The translations under genes and the position numbers were made by a program. A stretch of 64,000 nt of DNA from Candidatus Babeliales bacterium (GTDB taxonomy: Bacteria; Babelota; Babeliae; Babelales; Chromulinivoraceae), in the NCBI GenBank assembly GCA_018061805.1, contig JAGOTL010000001.1, forward strand, positions 1 through 64,000, written 5' to 3'. A model generated the notes under the pieces. That model searched no databases, had not been told where the DNA came from, and saw only the letters and a program-made list of their open reading frames with translations. Below are positions 52,347 through 60,757 of this stretch, piece after piece. The first letter of the stretch is position 1. Every line of letters starts with the position of its first letter.

Positions 52347-52981
52347 AGTAAAATCGCTTTGATAGATTGAACAATTGGATCGACGATATATTTCCAATCT
52401 TTTTGGTGTACGAGTCCAGCTTGGATACACAATGCTGGAGGGGTGATACCAAATAAGGGTTTGTAGGGTAATGCAAAAACACCAAGAGGGACAAATGCGG
52501 TATTAATTGTTTTTTGTTCAAAAGTTACGGAAAAAAAGTGTGCTATTTTTTCGGTGACCTTTAGGTTGATCAAATGTGCTTGGCTGACGGGATAAAAATA
52601 TAATGGTTGATAGCGATGCCAATGATCAGTTGGATTTTGTACATAATAAAAAATAGCCACATGATTTGGAATTGTTTTTTCTTGGTAAAAGGAAAGATGT
52701 AAAAACAGATCAGCATGCATCCTGTTGGCAAAGTTAGCAGTTTGCAGAGGCTCTATAGTGTCTCCTGGTGATCGAGTCATGACGACATGTATGGATGGAT
52801 CAATTTGTATGAGCTGTTGTTTTATTTCTTGAGCACATTGCCAGGTGATCGTGCGTTCAAAAGTTCCATCTATTTCGTGTCCTGTATGTTGTCCATCACC
52901 AGCAGGATCAAGCATAATAGTTATGGCTTCTATGTTGGTAAAACAAGCGAGAATAAGAATGAAATATAGTTTTATCTGCAT
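52343..52981 (-). CDS. N-acetylmuramoyl-L-alanine amidase family protein, active site degenerate
   Basis: A 212-residue exported protein (signal MQIKLYFILILACFTNIEA) with the Amidase_3 fold. IMLDPAGDG stands where active enzymes have LDPGHGG, so the first zinc His is lost. FERTITWQCAQEI keeps the Glu ligand. ADLFLHLSFYQ replaces LFVSIHAN, moving or losing the second His, and LCIQAGLV has Gln where the catalytic Glu of LVExGF is expected. It probably binds rather than cuts peptidoglycan, unless nearby His residues substitute. ATG 52981 or 53002 may be the start. It lies between recD2 and the GerMN gene. Confidence 0.72.
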   Translation of the reverse strand: MQIKLYFILILACFTNIEAITIMLDPAGDGQHTGHEIDGTFERTITWQCAQEIKQQLIQIDPSIHVVMTRSPGDTIEPLQTANFANRMHADLFLHLSFYQEKTIPNHVAIFYYVQNPTDHWHRYQPLYFYPVSQAHLINLKVTEKIAHFFSVTFEQKTINTAFVPLGVFALPYKPLFGITPPALCIQAGLVHQKDWKYIVDPIVQSIKAILL

Positions 52982-55146
52982 GAAAGTTGATCGGTAATGC
53001 ATTGTTTTAAAAAAGTAATGCGTTGTTCTTGTTTTGTGTTATTGATACCCATGCCTATAGCTTTGGGTTGCCCAATAAAAATACAGAGTTTTTTAGCCCT
53101 TGTAACAGCAGTATATAATAAATTTCGTTGAAGTAACATAAAATGTTGCATAAAAACAGGGATAATAACTGCATCATACTCAGAACCTTGGCTTTTATGA
53201 ATTGTGATGGCGTATGCCAAAACAAGTTCATTGAGTTCATCAAATCCATACGTAATGGTTATTCCATCAAACAGAACGAACATTTGTTGTTCTTCTCCAT
53301 CTATACCGGTAATGGTGCCCATATCGCCATTAAAAATCTTTTTATCGTAGTTATTTTTTATTTGCATAACACGATCATCGATTTTGTAGACAGTCCCCAT
53401 GTGGTTTGTTGATTTTTTTTCTGTTGAGGGATTGAGGAGTGCTTGCATGCTGTGGTTTAAAGCTTGGGTTCCTACGGCACCTTTGTTCATAGGGGTCAAG
53501 ATAGTTACCTGCTCAATAGAGATACCATGTTGTGGTAAAATTGTGGTAAACACATGGTTGATGGTTGAAAAACAGTTTTGATCTGATTCTTGCGATATGA
53601 TATAAAAATCTTTTTTACATTCAGGTAGCGCTGTTGTAGGGAATTCACCTTTGTTGATTCGGTGTGCATTTTGAATGATCATACTGTTTTGAGCTTGTCT
53701 GAAGATTTCTGTAAGTCGTGTACAAGAAATAATGTTGGTATTGATCAAATCTTTTAATACGTTGCCAGGTCCTACCGAAGGGAGTTGATCTATGTCACCA
53801 ATTAAGATTACATGTGTGTTTAAACTGACCGCTTTAAAAACATTGTGCGCTAAAAATATATCAATCATTGATACTTCATCAATAATTAAAAAATCTGTTT
53901 TGAGCGCATTGGTTTCATTGTGTACAAATTTCATATTGGAAGGATCAAATTCAAGTAATCTATGAATAGTTGTTGCCTGACGCTTGGTGCTTTCCATCAG
54001 TCGTTTAGCTGCACGGCCAGTTGGAGCAGCAAGTTTGTAACTGTATTGATAGGTCTCAAGCATTTTTATTAAAGCTTTAACCAGTGTTGTTTTTCCTGTA
54101 CCAGGACCGCCGGTAATAATTGATAATTTATGCTCAAAGCTTTTTAAAACACCTTCCTGTTGGTTCTGGTTTAGTTCAATGTCCATGTTTTTTTGGAGTT
54201 GTTGATACAGTTGCGCTGGTGTTTGCTCTTGTGTGACAGGATGGTTAATGAGCTGTAAAATTTTTTGAGCTAATCCTTTTTCTGAACCATACAAAGCTGA
54301 AAGTCCGACAAAATGTTGTTGGTTATGTGATATGAGTTTGATCTGATCATTGTTGTATAAATTTGTCAGAGAATGTTTTATTTGCGTTGTATGAAGTTCT
54401 TGGTCTATTTCAAGAAGTTGAGCAGATTTTTGTTTTAATGTTTCTATTTCTTGATAGACGTGGCCATAATTACTTTCTTGTTTCAAACAAAATAAAATAC
54501 CGGCTTGGATACGTTGCGTTGATCCAGTTGCAAAGCCCATGTTTTGTGCAATTTTGTCTGCTGTTTTAAAACCAATACCCCAGATATCGTCTGTGAGGCG
54601 ATATGGATTTTCAGTTAATTTTGCAATCGAATCATTACCATATTTTTTATAAATTTTAGTTGCATAGGTGGTAGAAACACCTTTTTCTTGTAAAAAAACC
54701 ATAACTTTAGCGACATATTTTTGTTCTTGCCACGATTGTATAATTTGTTGTACCCGTTTAGGCCCTATGCCATCTACTTCATACAATCTATCAGGTTCTT
54801 GATCTATGATGTTTAAAGTTTCTTCTTTAAAATACATCACCATTTTTTCTGCGTATACAGGTCCAATACCTTTGATAAGCCCAGAGCTTAAATATTTTTT
54901 GATGCCACGTGTTGAGGTTGGCAGAGCTGTGGTGTATGAAACAGCTTGTAGTTGTTTGCCAAACTTAGGGTGAAAGATCCAAGATCCTTCTATTTGTATC
55001 TCTTGGCCCGCTTGAATGTTAGCAAAAGAACCTGTGACCGTTACGGGGTCATTCTTTTTACTGTGAACCATAAAAACCGAAAATCCTGTCTCAGTATTCT
55101 GAAACAGGATCCGGTCAATAATGCCTGTTATATGATCTGTACTCAT
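52972..55146 (-). CDS. recD2: RecD2-type DNA helicase
   Basis: A 724-residue SF1 helicase of the RecD2/TraA group, 5'-3' unwinding, acting without RecBC. An N-terminal OB-like region (VTVTGSFANIQAGQEIQIEG), helix-hairpin-helix repeats (LIKGIGPVYAEKM and EVDGIGPKRVQQII), Walker A TGGPGTGKTTLVK near residue 345, LIIDEVSMIDI, LIGDIDQLPSVGPG and the C-terminal YAITIHKSQGSE and YTAVTRAKK are visible. It starts inside the stop of the exported CP1-domain gene (ATGA overlap). Confidence 0.94.
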   Translation of the reverse strand: MSTDHITGIIDRILFQNTETGFSVFMVHSKKNDPVTVTGSFANIQAGQEIQIEGSWIFHPKFGKQLQAVSYTTALPTSTRGIKKYLSSGLIKGIGPVYAEKMVMYFKEETLNIIDQEPDRLYEVDGIGPKRVQQIIQSWQEQKYVAKVMVFLQEKGVSTTYATKIYKKYGNDSIAKLTENPYRLTDDIWGIGFKTADKIAQNMGFATGSTQRIQAGILFCLKQESNYGHVYQEIETLKQKSAQLLEIDQELHTTQIKHSLTNLYNNDQIKLISHNQQHFVGLSALYGSEKGLAQKILQLINHPVTQEQTPAQLYQQLQKNMDIELNQNQQEGVLKSFEHKLSIITGGPGTGKTTLVKALIKMLETYQYSYKLAAPTGRAAKRLMESTKRQATTIHRLLEFDPSNMKFVHNETNALKTDFLIIDEVSMIDIFLAHNVFKAVSLNTHVILIGDIDQLPSVGPGNVLKDLINTNIISCTRLTEIFRQAQNSMIIQNAHRINKGEFPTTALPECKKDFYIISQESDQNCFSTINHVFTTILPQHGISIEQVTILTPMNKGAVGTQALNHSMQALLNPSTEKKSTNHMGTVYKIDDRVMQIKNNYDKKIFNGDMGTITGIDGEEQQMFVLFDGITITYGFDELNELVLAYAITIHKSQGSEYDAVIIPVFMQHFMLLQRNLLYTAVTRAKKLCIFIGQPKAIGMGINNTKQEQRITFLKQCITDQLSCR

Positions 55147-56396
55147 GAATGTTTTAAGTTTTTAATAGCTTCGAGCGCATTGGTGCAACTTGATGCAAAA
55201 TCACCAAGAAAATCAATGAGTTCTGTGCAAAATTTATGCATGTTTGTAAAATTTATAATATCGCGTTTAAAAATATATTTTTCAGGTTCTGAACTATTTA
55301 AATTTGCCCATTTAATTAAATAAGCATCTTTGTTATTGCGAACCGTACATGATTCTTCTACCAGTTCAACCATTAACTCGCGAGCATTTTTAGCGTTGAC
55401 TAAAAATTGTTCAACGATAGTTAAAAAATCAGCTTGAGCTTGTGCCATTAACACAGAAAAGAGCTCTTTTTGTGCTCCTGAAAGTTCACGTTTTTCTTTT
55501 TGTAGCGTTTGCTCAATCATGTATAGTTCATGAATAGAATAATGTTTATTTCCAGTTTGGTATATGAGAGTTTTTTGATATTCGGTTCCAAGTTGATTTT
55601 GAACAATGTATGCAACGGCTGCATCATGAGCATCTTTGATAGAACCATTTAAAAAATCACTATTGATAATGGTGCAATCATCATAATCGCCAGGATACGC
55701 TTCAATAAGTTGTTTTGTTGTTTTGTGAAATTGAGGGTTTGAAATGCCAAGTGGATCAAATGATGTGATAACTAACTTAATAGGTAATTTGTGCTGATGA
55801 GCAAATGTAAAATCGTTATGATCATGTGCTGGTACTCCAACGTGTCCGTGACTGTGACGCGCATCATAACCTTCGATGATATAATCAGAAATAAAAATAG
55901 GCATTTTTTCATGTGTGAATGGATTTAATGTATAAAGTCCTGTTGCAATAGCATGATTGTCTATGTTGTCATAGCGTTGTGCAACTGTTTTTTGTTGAGA
56001 TTTTTTAATGAAAGCGTGAACAGCATCTTGTGTTTCTGGAGTGGTTAGTTGTGTTGCTAAAGGATGAGCAGGTGTTACGACGATAAATGAAGCACCAAAT
56101 AATGTTTCAGGTCGTTTCATAAGAATTGCCAAAGATACATCAGTAGCAGTACCGTCTGCTTTGATAACAGAGAAGTTGCACGTAGCACCATGCCATATTA
56201 ATTTGCCGAGTATGAACTCTTTTACTTTTTGACGAACTTTGATGATATCGATAATTGCTGCATTAAATAAACCGCCCTGGTCTGCAGCTTTAAGTAAGTT
56301 GTTTTTTAAAATAAATGTGCCACCAATTATAGGTGTTGCTGTTATAAAGCATGACCATGCAAGAAGTATAGAAAGTGATATCGATTTTTTAATCAT
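55143..56396 (-). CDS. Exported stand-alone LeuRS CP1 editing-domain homologue
   Basis: A 417-residue protein with a clear signal peptide (MIKKSISLSILLAWSCFITA) and AAGGAAA before the ATG. Residues about 60-275 run parallel to the editing insert of leucyl-tRNA synthetase: KLIWHGATCNFSV, then LMKRPETLFGASFIVVTPAH (canonical TTRPDTLFGATY...APEHP), GLYTLNPFTHEKMPIFISDY, VGVPAHDHNDFTFAHQHKLP (canonical VPAHDxRDFEFA) and TIINSDFLNGSIKDAHDAAV (canonical NSGEFNGLxxxEA). The Thr of PET and the Asp of AHD are kept. No HIGH or KMSKS motif exists. The last 130 residues are helical. An exported tRNA-editing fold is unexpected; function unknown. Confidence 0.8.
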   Translation of the reverse strand: MIKKSISLSILLAWSCFITATPIIGGTFILKNNLLKAADQGGLFNAAIIDIIKVRQKVKEFILGKLIWHGATCNFSVIKADGTATDVSLAILMKRPETLFGASFIVVTPAHPLATQLTTPETQDAVHAFIKKSQQKTVAQRYDNIDNHAIATGLYTLNPFTHEKMPIFISDYIIEGYDARHSHGHVGVPAHDHNDFTFAHQHKLPIKLVITSFDPLGISNPQFHKTTKQLIEAYPGDYDDCTIINSDFLNGSIKDAHDAAVAYIVQNQLGTEYQKTLIYQTGNKHYSIHELYMIEQTLQKEKRELSGAQKELFSVLMAQAQADFLTIVEQFLVNAKNARELMVELVEESCTVRNNKDAYLIKWANLNSSEPEKYIFKRDIINFTNMHKFCTELIDFLGDFASSCTNALEAIKNLKHS

Positions 56397-56409
56397 AAAT
56401 TTCCTTATA

Positions 56410-58125
56410 TTAAAACTTGGTATCTATGGTGACACCTAAACTAAAATCATTACCAACGCCAACATTAAAGACAGTAGTATCAGCCCATAAGCTTATAGAT
56501 ATGTCATCATGTCGCTTAGAATGAATTGTTTTATGAATTTTTCCGAAAAATTTAATTAGCCACGCTGTATCATTAATTGCTTTGTTAATTTGTAAGTTAC
56601 TTGGTTCAATGGTTGGTTGTTTTGCGATGCTTAATATTTTTTCAGCAGTTTTGATCCAGCTGCTGTATCCAAAGGTAAAGTCCCAAGCTTTCCATGATCT
56701 ATGCAAGCTTGATGCTGAAGAAAAAATAACGCCTGGAAATATTTTAGCTGAGGTTACACGAGGAAATAGTAATGTCGTCATTCTTTTTTCAAGGAATGCT
56801 AATTTTAACTCTGCCTGTGCATCAGTGCCATTTGGTAGTGCGTTATATTCATCAGAGAATGTACCATGTTCTTTTGGGATGAAAAATCTTGGTTCGTCAT
56901 GAGGTAAGAATACTTCAAACGTATAAGTTCCATTTAAATGTAAGTTTGGACGTATTTCCCAGAATGCAGATACTTTACATTCACAACCCAGGTGTTGATT
57001 GTATCCCATAGGAGTTTGTAAAAGATTTGAAGATAACTGATCAAGTGCAGCAAGGAAATAGTTAGAAATTAATTCTTTGCCATTTGGCGCAACCGTTCTG
57101 GATGATATGTTAACAATGTCACATAAATTGAGTAAGGGCTGTTGGTCTTTTGGATAAAAGTAGGTTCCATATAAACCGGTAGTAATAAATTTATCTGTTG
57201 GTAAAAGTAATCCAAAACCCACATCGACGCTGCGAGTTCCGCTATCGTATATTTTTTTACTAACGCAAATTTCACACGTACCAGAACCTAATGCATCCAT
57301 GATTAAATGTTTTCGTGCAAATATATCTTCATCAAAATCGCCACCTTGAAATGCAGCTAATTGTTGCTCTAGATTTGCTTTGTCATTGGGTGCAAAATTT
57401 AAATTTCTCAGTACCCACAACAAAGGCCATTTGATTTCCAAGTATCCTTGGCTACCAATTGTTTGGTAGTAATAGTTCATAAAGCATAAACGTCGTTCTT
57501 CAAGTCGCGCGTTAGCAATCGTACCTGTCAATGTTGGTAAGTCGATACTGTTTAAAGCAGCTTTAAGATCAGGTGGTAGTAAAGGGCTATCAAATACAGA
57601 TTGTAATGCTGAAAGCAAACCTCGGCATTCAATATTTAAATAAGAACCGATTCGGGTTTGATCTTCATCATCTTCTGATGCAGAAAAACTTTTGTGTGTG
57701 GTTTGGTTATAAATAAGATGTGCAAAAAATTGGCGATCAGATAAGCTGTCAAACGCACAAATTTGAACGCATGGTAAGTTGATTAAATTCCTGCTTAAAG
57801 GAATCGTTGTTTTTTTATAAATTTCTGTATTTAAAACAGGCGGAAAATTTAGAAGCGTAAAAGCGCTATTCCATTCTGCAGCTTCTCCAGGTTCACAACC
57901 TTTTAATGCTGCAAGTTCTTCTGGATCAATATCTGCAAGCATTGTATCGAAGCTATCAAAGGTAAGCCCTTTGTTATCATCGTTTGAATTTGCAAACGTA
58001 AAATCAAAAGAATCAAAATCAAAATTAGTAGTATCTAAATCCTGTGTATGTACACTGTAAGTTAGACACGATATAAGTAATAAAAGGGCATACGATTTGT
58101 TTGTATTAACTATCATAAACACCAT
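56410..58125 (-). CDS. Probable outer-membrane beta-barrel protein
   Basis: A 571-residue exported protein (signal LLLLISCLTYSVHTQ). An acidic Asp/Phe-rich N-terminal stretch (DLDTTNFDFDSFDFTFA) precedes many amphipathic strand-like segments (SVDVGFGLLLPTDKFITTGL, NLHLNGTYTFEVFLP). The chain ends FSLGVTIDTKF, with C-terminal Phe as recognised by the BAM machinery. No named porin family is recognised. It is the first gene of an operon with the CP1-domain gene 13 bases downstream. ATG 58125 or 58116 may be the start. Confidence 0.68.
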   Translation of the reverse strand: MVFMIVNTNKSYALLLLISCLTYSVHTQDLDTTNFDFDSFDFTFANSNDDNKGLTFDSFDTMLADIDPEELAALKGCEPGEAAEWNSAFTLLNFPPVLNTEIYKKTTIPLSRNLINLPCVQICAFDSLSDRQFFAHLIYNQTTHKSFSASEDDEDQTRIGSYLNIECRGLLSALQSVFDSPLLPPDLKAALNSIDLPTLTGTIANARLEERRLCFMNYYYQTIGSQGYLEIKWPLLWVLRNLNFAPNDKANLEQQLAAFQGGDFDEDIFARKHLIMDALGSGTCEICVSKKIYDSGTRSVDVGFGLLLPTDKFITTGLYGTYFYPKDQQPLLNLCDIVNISSRTVAPNGKELISNYFLAALDQLSSNLLQTPMGYNQHLGCECKVSAFWEIRPNLHLNGTYTFEVFLPHDEPRFFIPKEHGTFSDEYNALPNGTDAQAELKLAFLEKRMTTLLFPRVTSAKIFPGVIFSSASSLHRSWKAWDFTFGYSSWIKTAEKILSIAKQPTIEPSNLQINKAINDTAWLIKFFGKIHKTIHSKRHDDISISLWADTTVFNVGVGNDFSLGVTIDTKF

Positions 58126-58262
58126 TTAGTTGATTTGTGTACTAAAATCTTTTTTCAGGCTTTAACATACTATATTTTTTTTAAATAGGCAAAAAAGGGC
58201 TATTGGTGTATCAGGAAAATAGGCCATTTTAAAACAAAAACATACCAAGAGAGTAGTAATAT

Positions 58263-58958
58263 ATGATAAAAAATAGTCGTGATTTTAAACAAGTACCGAT
58301 GTTGTTTGTAGAAGGTAATGTAGGCGTTGGAAAAACAACGTTTTTAAAGATTTTACAGCAGGCACTTGATGTGCATGTTTTTTTAGAACCTACAGAGTTA
58401 TGGGAAAATGTTGAGGGACATAATTTTTTGAAAACGTTTTTTTTAGACCAAAAAAGATGGGCATATTCTTTTCAGCAATATGTTTTAATAACGCGCATTG
58501 ATCAAATGTTACAAGCCGATACTGTGTGGGCAGATAAAGTCGGTTTAGTTGAGCGATCAATATATTCTGGTCGGTATTGTTTTGCCCGTGTTGCTCATGC
58601 CATCGGGACTATGAACGATCTTGAATGGTCTTTATACATTAAGCAATGGGACCGAGAGAACATCCGCATACAAAGACCTCCTGCTGGATTTATCTATCTG
58701 CGCACACCGGCAGATGTTTGTTTTGAGCGAATGGCGCAACGAGGGCGTGCGGCAGAAAAAACAGCGACGCTCGATTACATAAAAAAAATAGAAACATACT
58801 ATGATGCATGGTTTTTTGAAAAAAAGGATATAGATCAGGATCTTGCTCGGGTACCTGTTCTAACGTTGGATTTCGCGGTAAATATCCTTGAAGATATTGC
58901 TACGCAGCAAAACTATGTAAATCAGGTGCGGCGCTTTATAGAAACTTTACAAGGGTAA
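58263..58958 (+). CDS. Deoxynucleoside kinase
   Basis: A 231-residue dNK-family kinase (deoxyguanosine/deoxyadenosine/deoxycytidine kinase group). P-loop EGNVGVGKTT at 17-26, FLEPTELWENV, FQQYVLITRIDQM, the catalytic ERS block LVERSIYSGRYCF, the LID arginines in FERMAQRGRAAEK and the FIYLRTPADVCFERM strand are present. It salvages deoxynucleosides, useful for an organism feeding on host nucleosides. Which base it prefers cannot be read here. Confidence 0.9.
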   Translation: MIKNSRDFKQVPMLFVEGNVGVGKTTFLKILQQALDVHVFLEPTELWENVEGHNFLKTFFLDQKRWAYSFQQYVLITRIDQMLQADTVWADKVGLVERSIYSGRYCFARVAHAIGTMNDLEWSLYIKQWDRENIRIQRPPAGFIYLRTPADVCFERMAQRGRAAEKTATLDYIKKIETYYDAWFFEKKDIDQDLARVPVLTLDFAVNILEDIATQQNYVNQVRRFIETLQG

Positions 58959-59012
58959 GATACGTAATTTTAATAGTTTTCAGGCCTAAATCCTTGATTT
59001 TTTACAGATTCG

Positions 59013-59041
59013 TGGACATATTGATCTTACAGTATGATAAT
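59013..59041 (+). promoter_or_regulatory. Candidate promoter of the ATP synthase operon
   Basis: TGGACA (59013-59018) and GATAAT (59036-59041) are separated by exactly 17 bases and each differs from the sigma-70 consensus by one base. They lie about 50 bases upstream of the c-subunit ATG. Confidence 0.55.
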
Positions 59042-59092
59042 AAGAATAATATGACTTATAAAATGTTTAAATATATATAAGGGGTACATAGC

Positions 59093-59335
59093 ATGGATGC
59101 AAATATTGCACAAGCAGCGGTTTTGGTAGGGGCTGCAATTGCAATGGGAATTGGCACAGTTGGGCCAGCAATTGCACAAGGTATGATCGGAGCAAAGGCG
59201 TGTGAAAATGTTGGTAGATATCCAGAATCATATGAAAAAATACGTATGACTATGATTATTTCTATGGCGCTCGTTGAAACATGCGCATTGTATGTATTGC
59301 TTATAGCATTTATGGTAATGGGCAAAGTCAGTTAA
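59093..59335 (+). CDS. atpE: ATP synthase c subunit with Na+-binding signature
   Basis: An 80-residue two-helix proteolipid of the F-type ATP synthase rotor. The polar loop is GRYPESYEKI. Gln29, Glu62, Thr63 and Tyr67 align (constant offset of three) with Gln32, Glu65, Ser66 and Tyr70 that bind Na+ in the Ilyobacter tartaricus ring, so Na+ coupling is predicted. AAGGGG precedes the ATG. It is the first gene of this operon; no a-subunit gene is upstream. Confidence 0.93.
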   Translation: MDANIAQAAVLVGAAIAMGIGTVGPAIAQGMIGAKACENVGRYPESYEKIRMTMIISMALVETCALYVLLIAFMVMGKVS

Positions 59336-59351
59336 ACAAAGTTGAGCAAAT

Positions 59352-59720
59352 ATGTTATTACCAGATATTACGTTGTTATTTCAGCTCGTTCATTTTTGGA
59401 TAGCGTATATGTTGTTGCGTCATTTAGTATTTGCTCCCGCGTTAAATCTGTTGCTCCAAGATGAACAGCACAAAAATCAAATGCAGAAAAAAATAGAAGG
59501 TGTTGGTACCGTGTATCGTAATTTGTTGGAACAACATCAACAACGATGGAGTTTTATTAAAACATCATTGTATGAGATGATACCTCGGCAGACAGTTGTT
59601 ACCGTAAAGCCAAAAGAATTAGACTCTGAGTATGTTGATATGCGTGATACAAAACTTACAAGCAAGCAAAAAGATGATTTGAAATCTATGTTGCGCACTC
59701 AGTTATCCAAGGTTGAGTAA
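59352..59720 (+). CDS. atpF: Divergent, short ATP synthase b-like subunit
   Basis: A 122-residue protein in the b-subunit position. One N-terminal membrane helix (LLFQLVHFWIAYMLLRHLVF) is followed by APALNLLLQDEQHKNQMQKK, a b-type start of the peripheral stalk, but the stalk is much shorter than usual (about 160 residues in most bacteria) and its C-terminus is unlike the family. Assignment rests on position and topology. A second b-like gene follows one base after the stop. Confidence 0.68.
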   Translation: MLLPDITLLFQLVHFWIAYMLLRHLVFAPALNLLLQDEQHKNQMQKKIEGVGTVYRNLLEQHQQRWSFIKTSLYEMIPRQTVVTVKPKELDSEYVDMRDTKLTSKQKDDLKSMLRTQLSKVE

Positions 59721-59721
59721 G

Positions 59722-60204
59722 ATGATATCGATAGATACTGTTTTTAATGTTGTTAATTTGGCGGTACGTATAGTAATTGCATTGTTTTTGGTGCGAAAAT
59801 ACGTTGTACACAAAATTCAAGCATCGTTACGACAAGAGCATATCGATCATGTTGCCTTAGATCAAAGATATCAAGATATTGAAAAATCATGTGAATCGGT
59901 TCAGCATACTATTTTGCAGCAAGAGCAACTGTATGCAGAGTTGCAAGAAAAGTTTAAAGCTTGGCAAACAGCAGTTGCAGTGCAAGAGCAAAAAGATAAC
60001 GTATATCTACGGCAACAGGAACAAGTGATACATATGAAGCAAGAACAAAAGCGTCAATATATGCTGCATAAAATTATTGTTCAAAAAGAATTTCCTGATG
60101 TACTACGTGAAACAACAAATCAATTGCAGCAAGATTTTAAAACAGATAAGCAACGCGGCAAGGCATATTTACGTACTTTGATGCAATCTCTTAATTTGGA
60201 TTAA
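59722..60204 (+). CDS. Second ATP synthase b-like subunit
   Basis: A 160-residue protein with a short N-terminal membrane helix (VFNVVNLAVRIVIALFLVRKY) and a long coiled coil rich in Gln and Glu, ending near the delta-contact region. ATG 59722 follows AAGG and sits one base after the preceding stop; a TTG at 59713 is in frame. Together with the preceding gene it could form a b/b' heterodimeric stalk. Confidence 0.72.
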   Translation: MISIDTVFNVVNLAVRIVIALFLVRKYVVHKIQASLRQEHIDHVALDQRYQDIEKSCESVQHTILQQEQLYAELQEKFKAWQTAVAVQEQKDNVYLRQQEQVIHMKQEQKRQYMLHKIIVQKEFPDVLRETTNQLQQDFKTDKQRGKAYLRTLMQSLNLD

Positions 60205-60207
60205 CCT

Positions 60208-60756
60208 ATGAGATATTCACAATCAATTGTTGCAAAAAAATATGCACAAGCTTATGTGCAAGAATATGGACACTTGCTCACGATACAGGATATTGATGCG
60301 TTCAAGCTTGTGATTGCCTTTTTAAAAAAACATCATAATTTTATGTCACTTATCAGTTTGCTCAGTTCACAGTTGCAGCAGCGTCATGAATTGATTGATA
60401 CTATGATTGAACATTTTAAAATACCGGTTATGATAGCTCGTTTGGCAGATGTGCTGAGTGATCATAAACGTTTGCCGTTGTTTAGTTTAGTTTTGCAAGA
60501 CATTTGTTGTTTGTATGTACAGAAAAACAATATGCTTGAAGTGACTATATACTCATCGCAAGAATTGTCAGAAAATGAATATAAAAAATTTGAACAATTT
60601 TTTGAAAAATTAGCTGGAAAAAAAATTATAAGCAATGTCGTGGTTGATGAAACATTAATAGCAGGAATTCGCATGCAATCAGATGTTTTATTATGGGAAT
60701 ATTCGATAGCTGCTCGTATTCGACAGTTGTCACAACGCATGCTTCAAGAGGAATAA
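60208..60756 (+). CDS. atpH: ATP synthase delta subunit
   Basis: A 182-residue delta (OSCP-type) subunit joining the b stalk to the alpha3beta3 head. The N-terminal helical domain begins IVAKKYAQAYVQEYG, and the C-terminal part has ENEYKKFEQFFEKLAGKKI and VDETLIAGIRMQSDVLLWEY (canonical DPxLIGGxxVxxGDxxxD, eroded here). It lies three bases after the b-like gene and one base before atpA. Confidence 0.9.
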   Translation: MRYSQSIVAKKYAQAYVQEYGHLLTIQDIDAFKLVIAFLKKHHNFMSLISLLSSQLQQRHELIDTMIEHFKIPVMIARLADVLSDHKRLPLFSLVLQDICCLYVQKNNMLEVTIYSSQELSENEYKKFEQFFEKLAGKKIISNVVVDETLIAGIRMQSDVLLWEYSIAARIRQLSQRMLQEE

Positions 60757-60757
60757 G

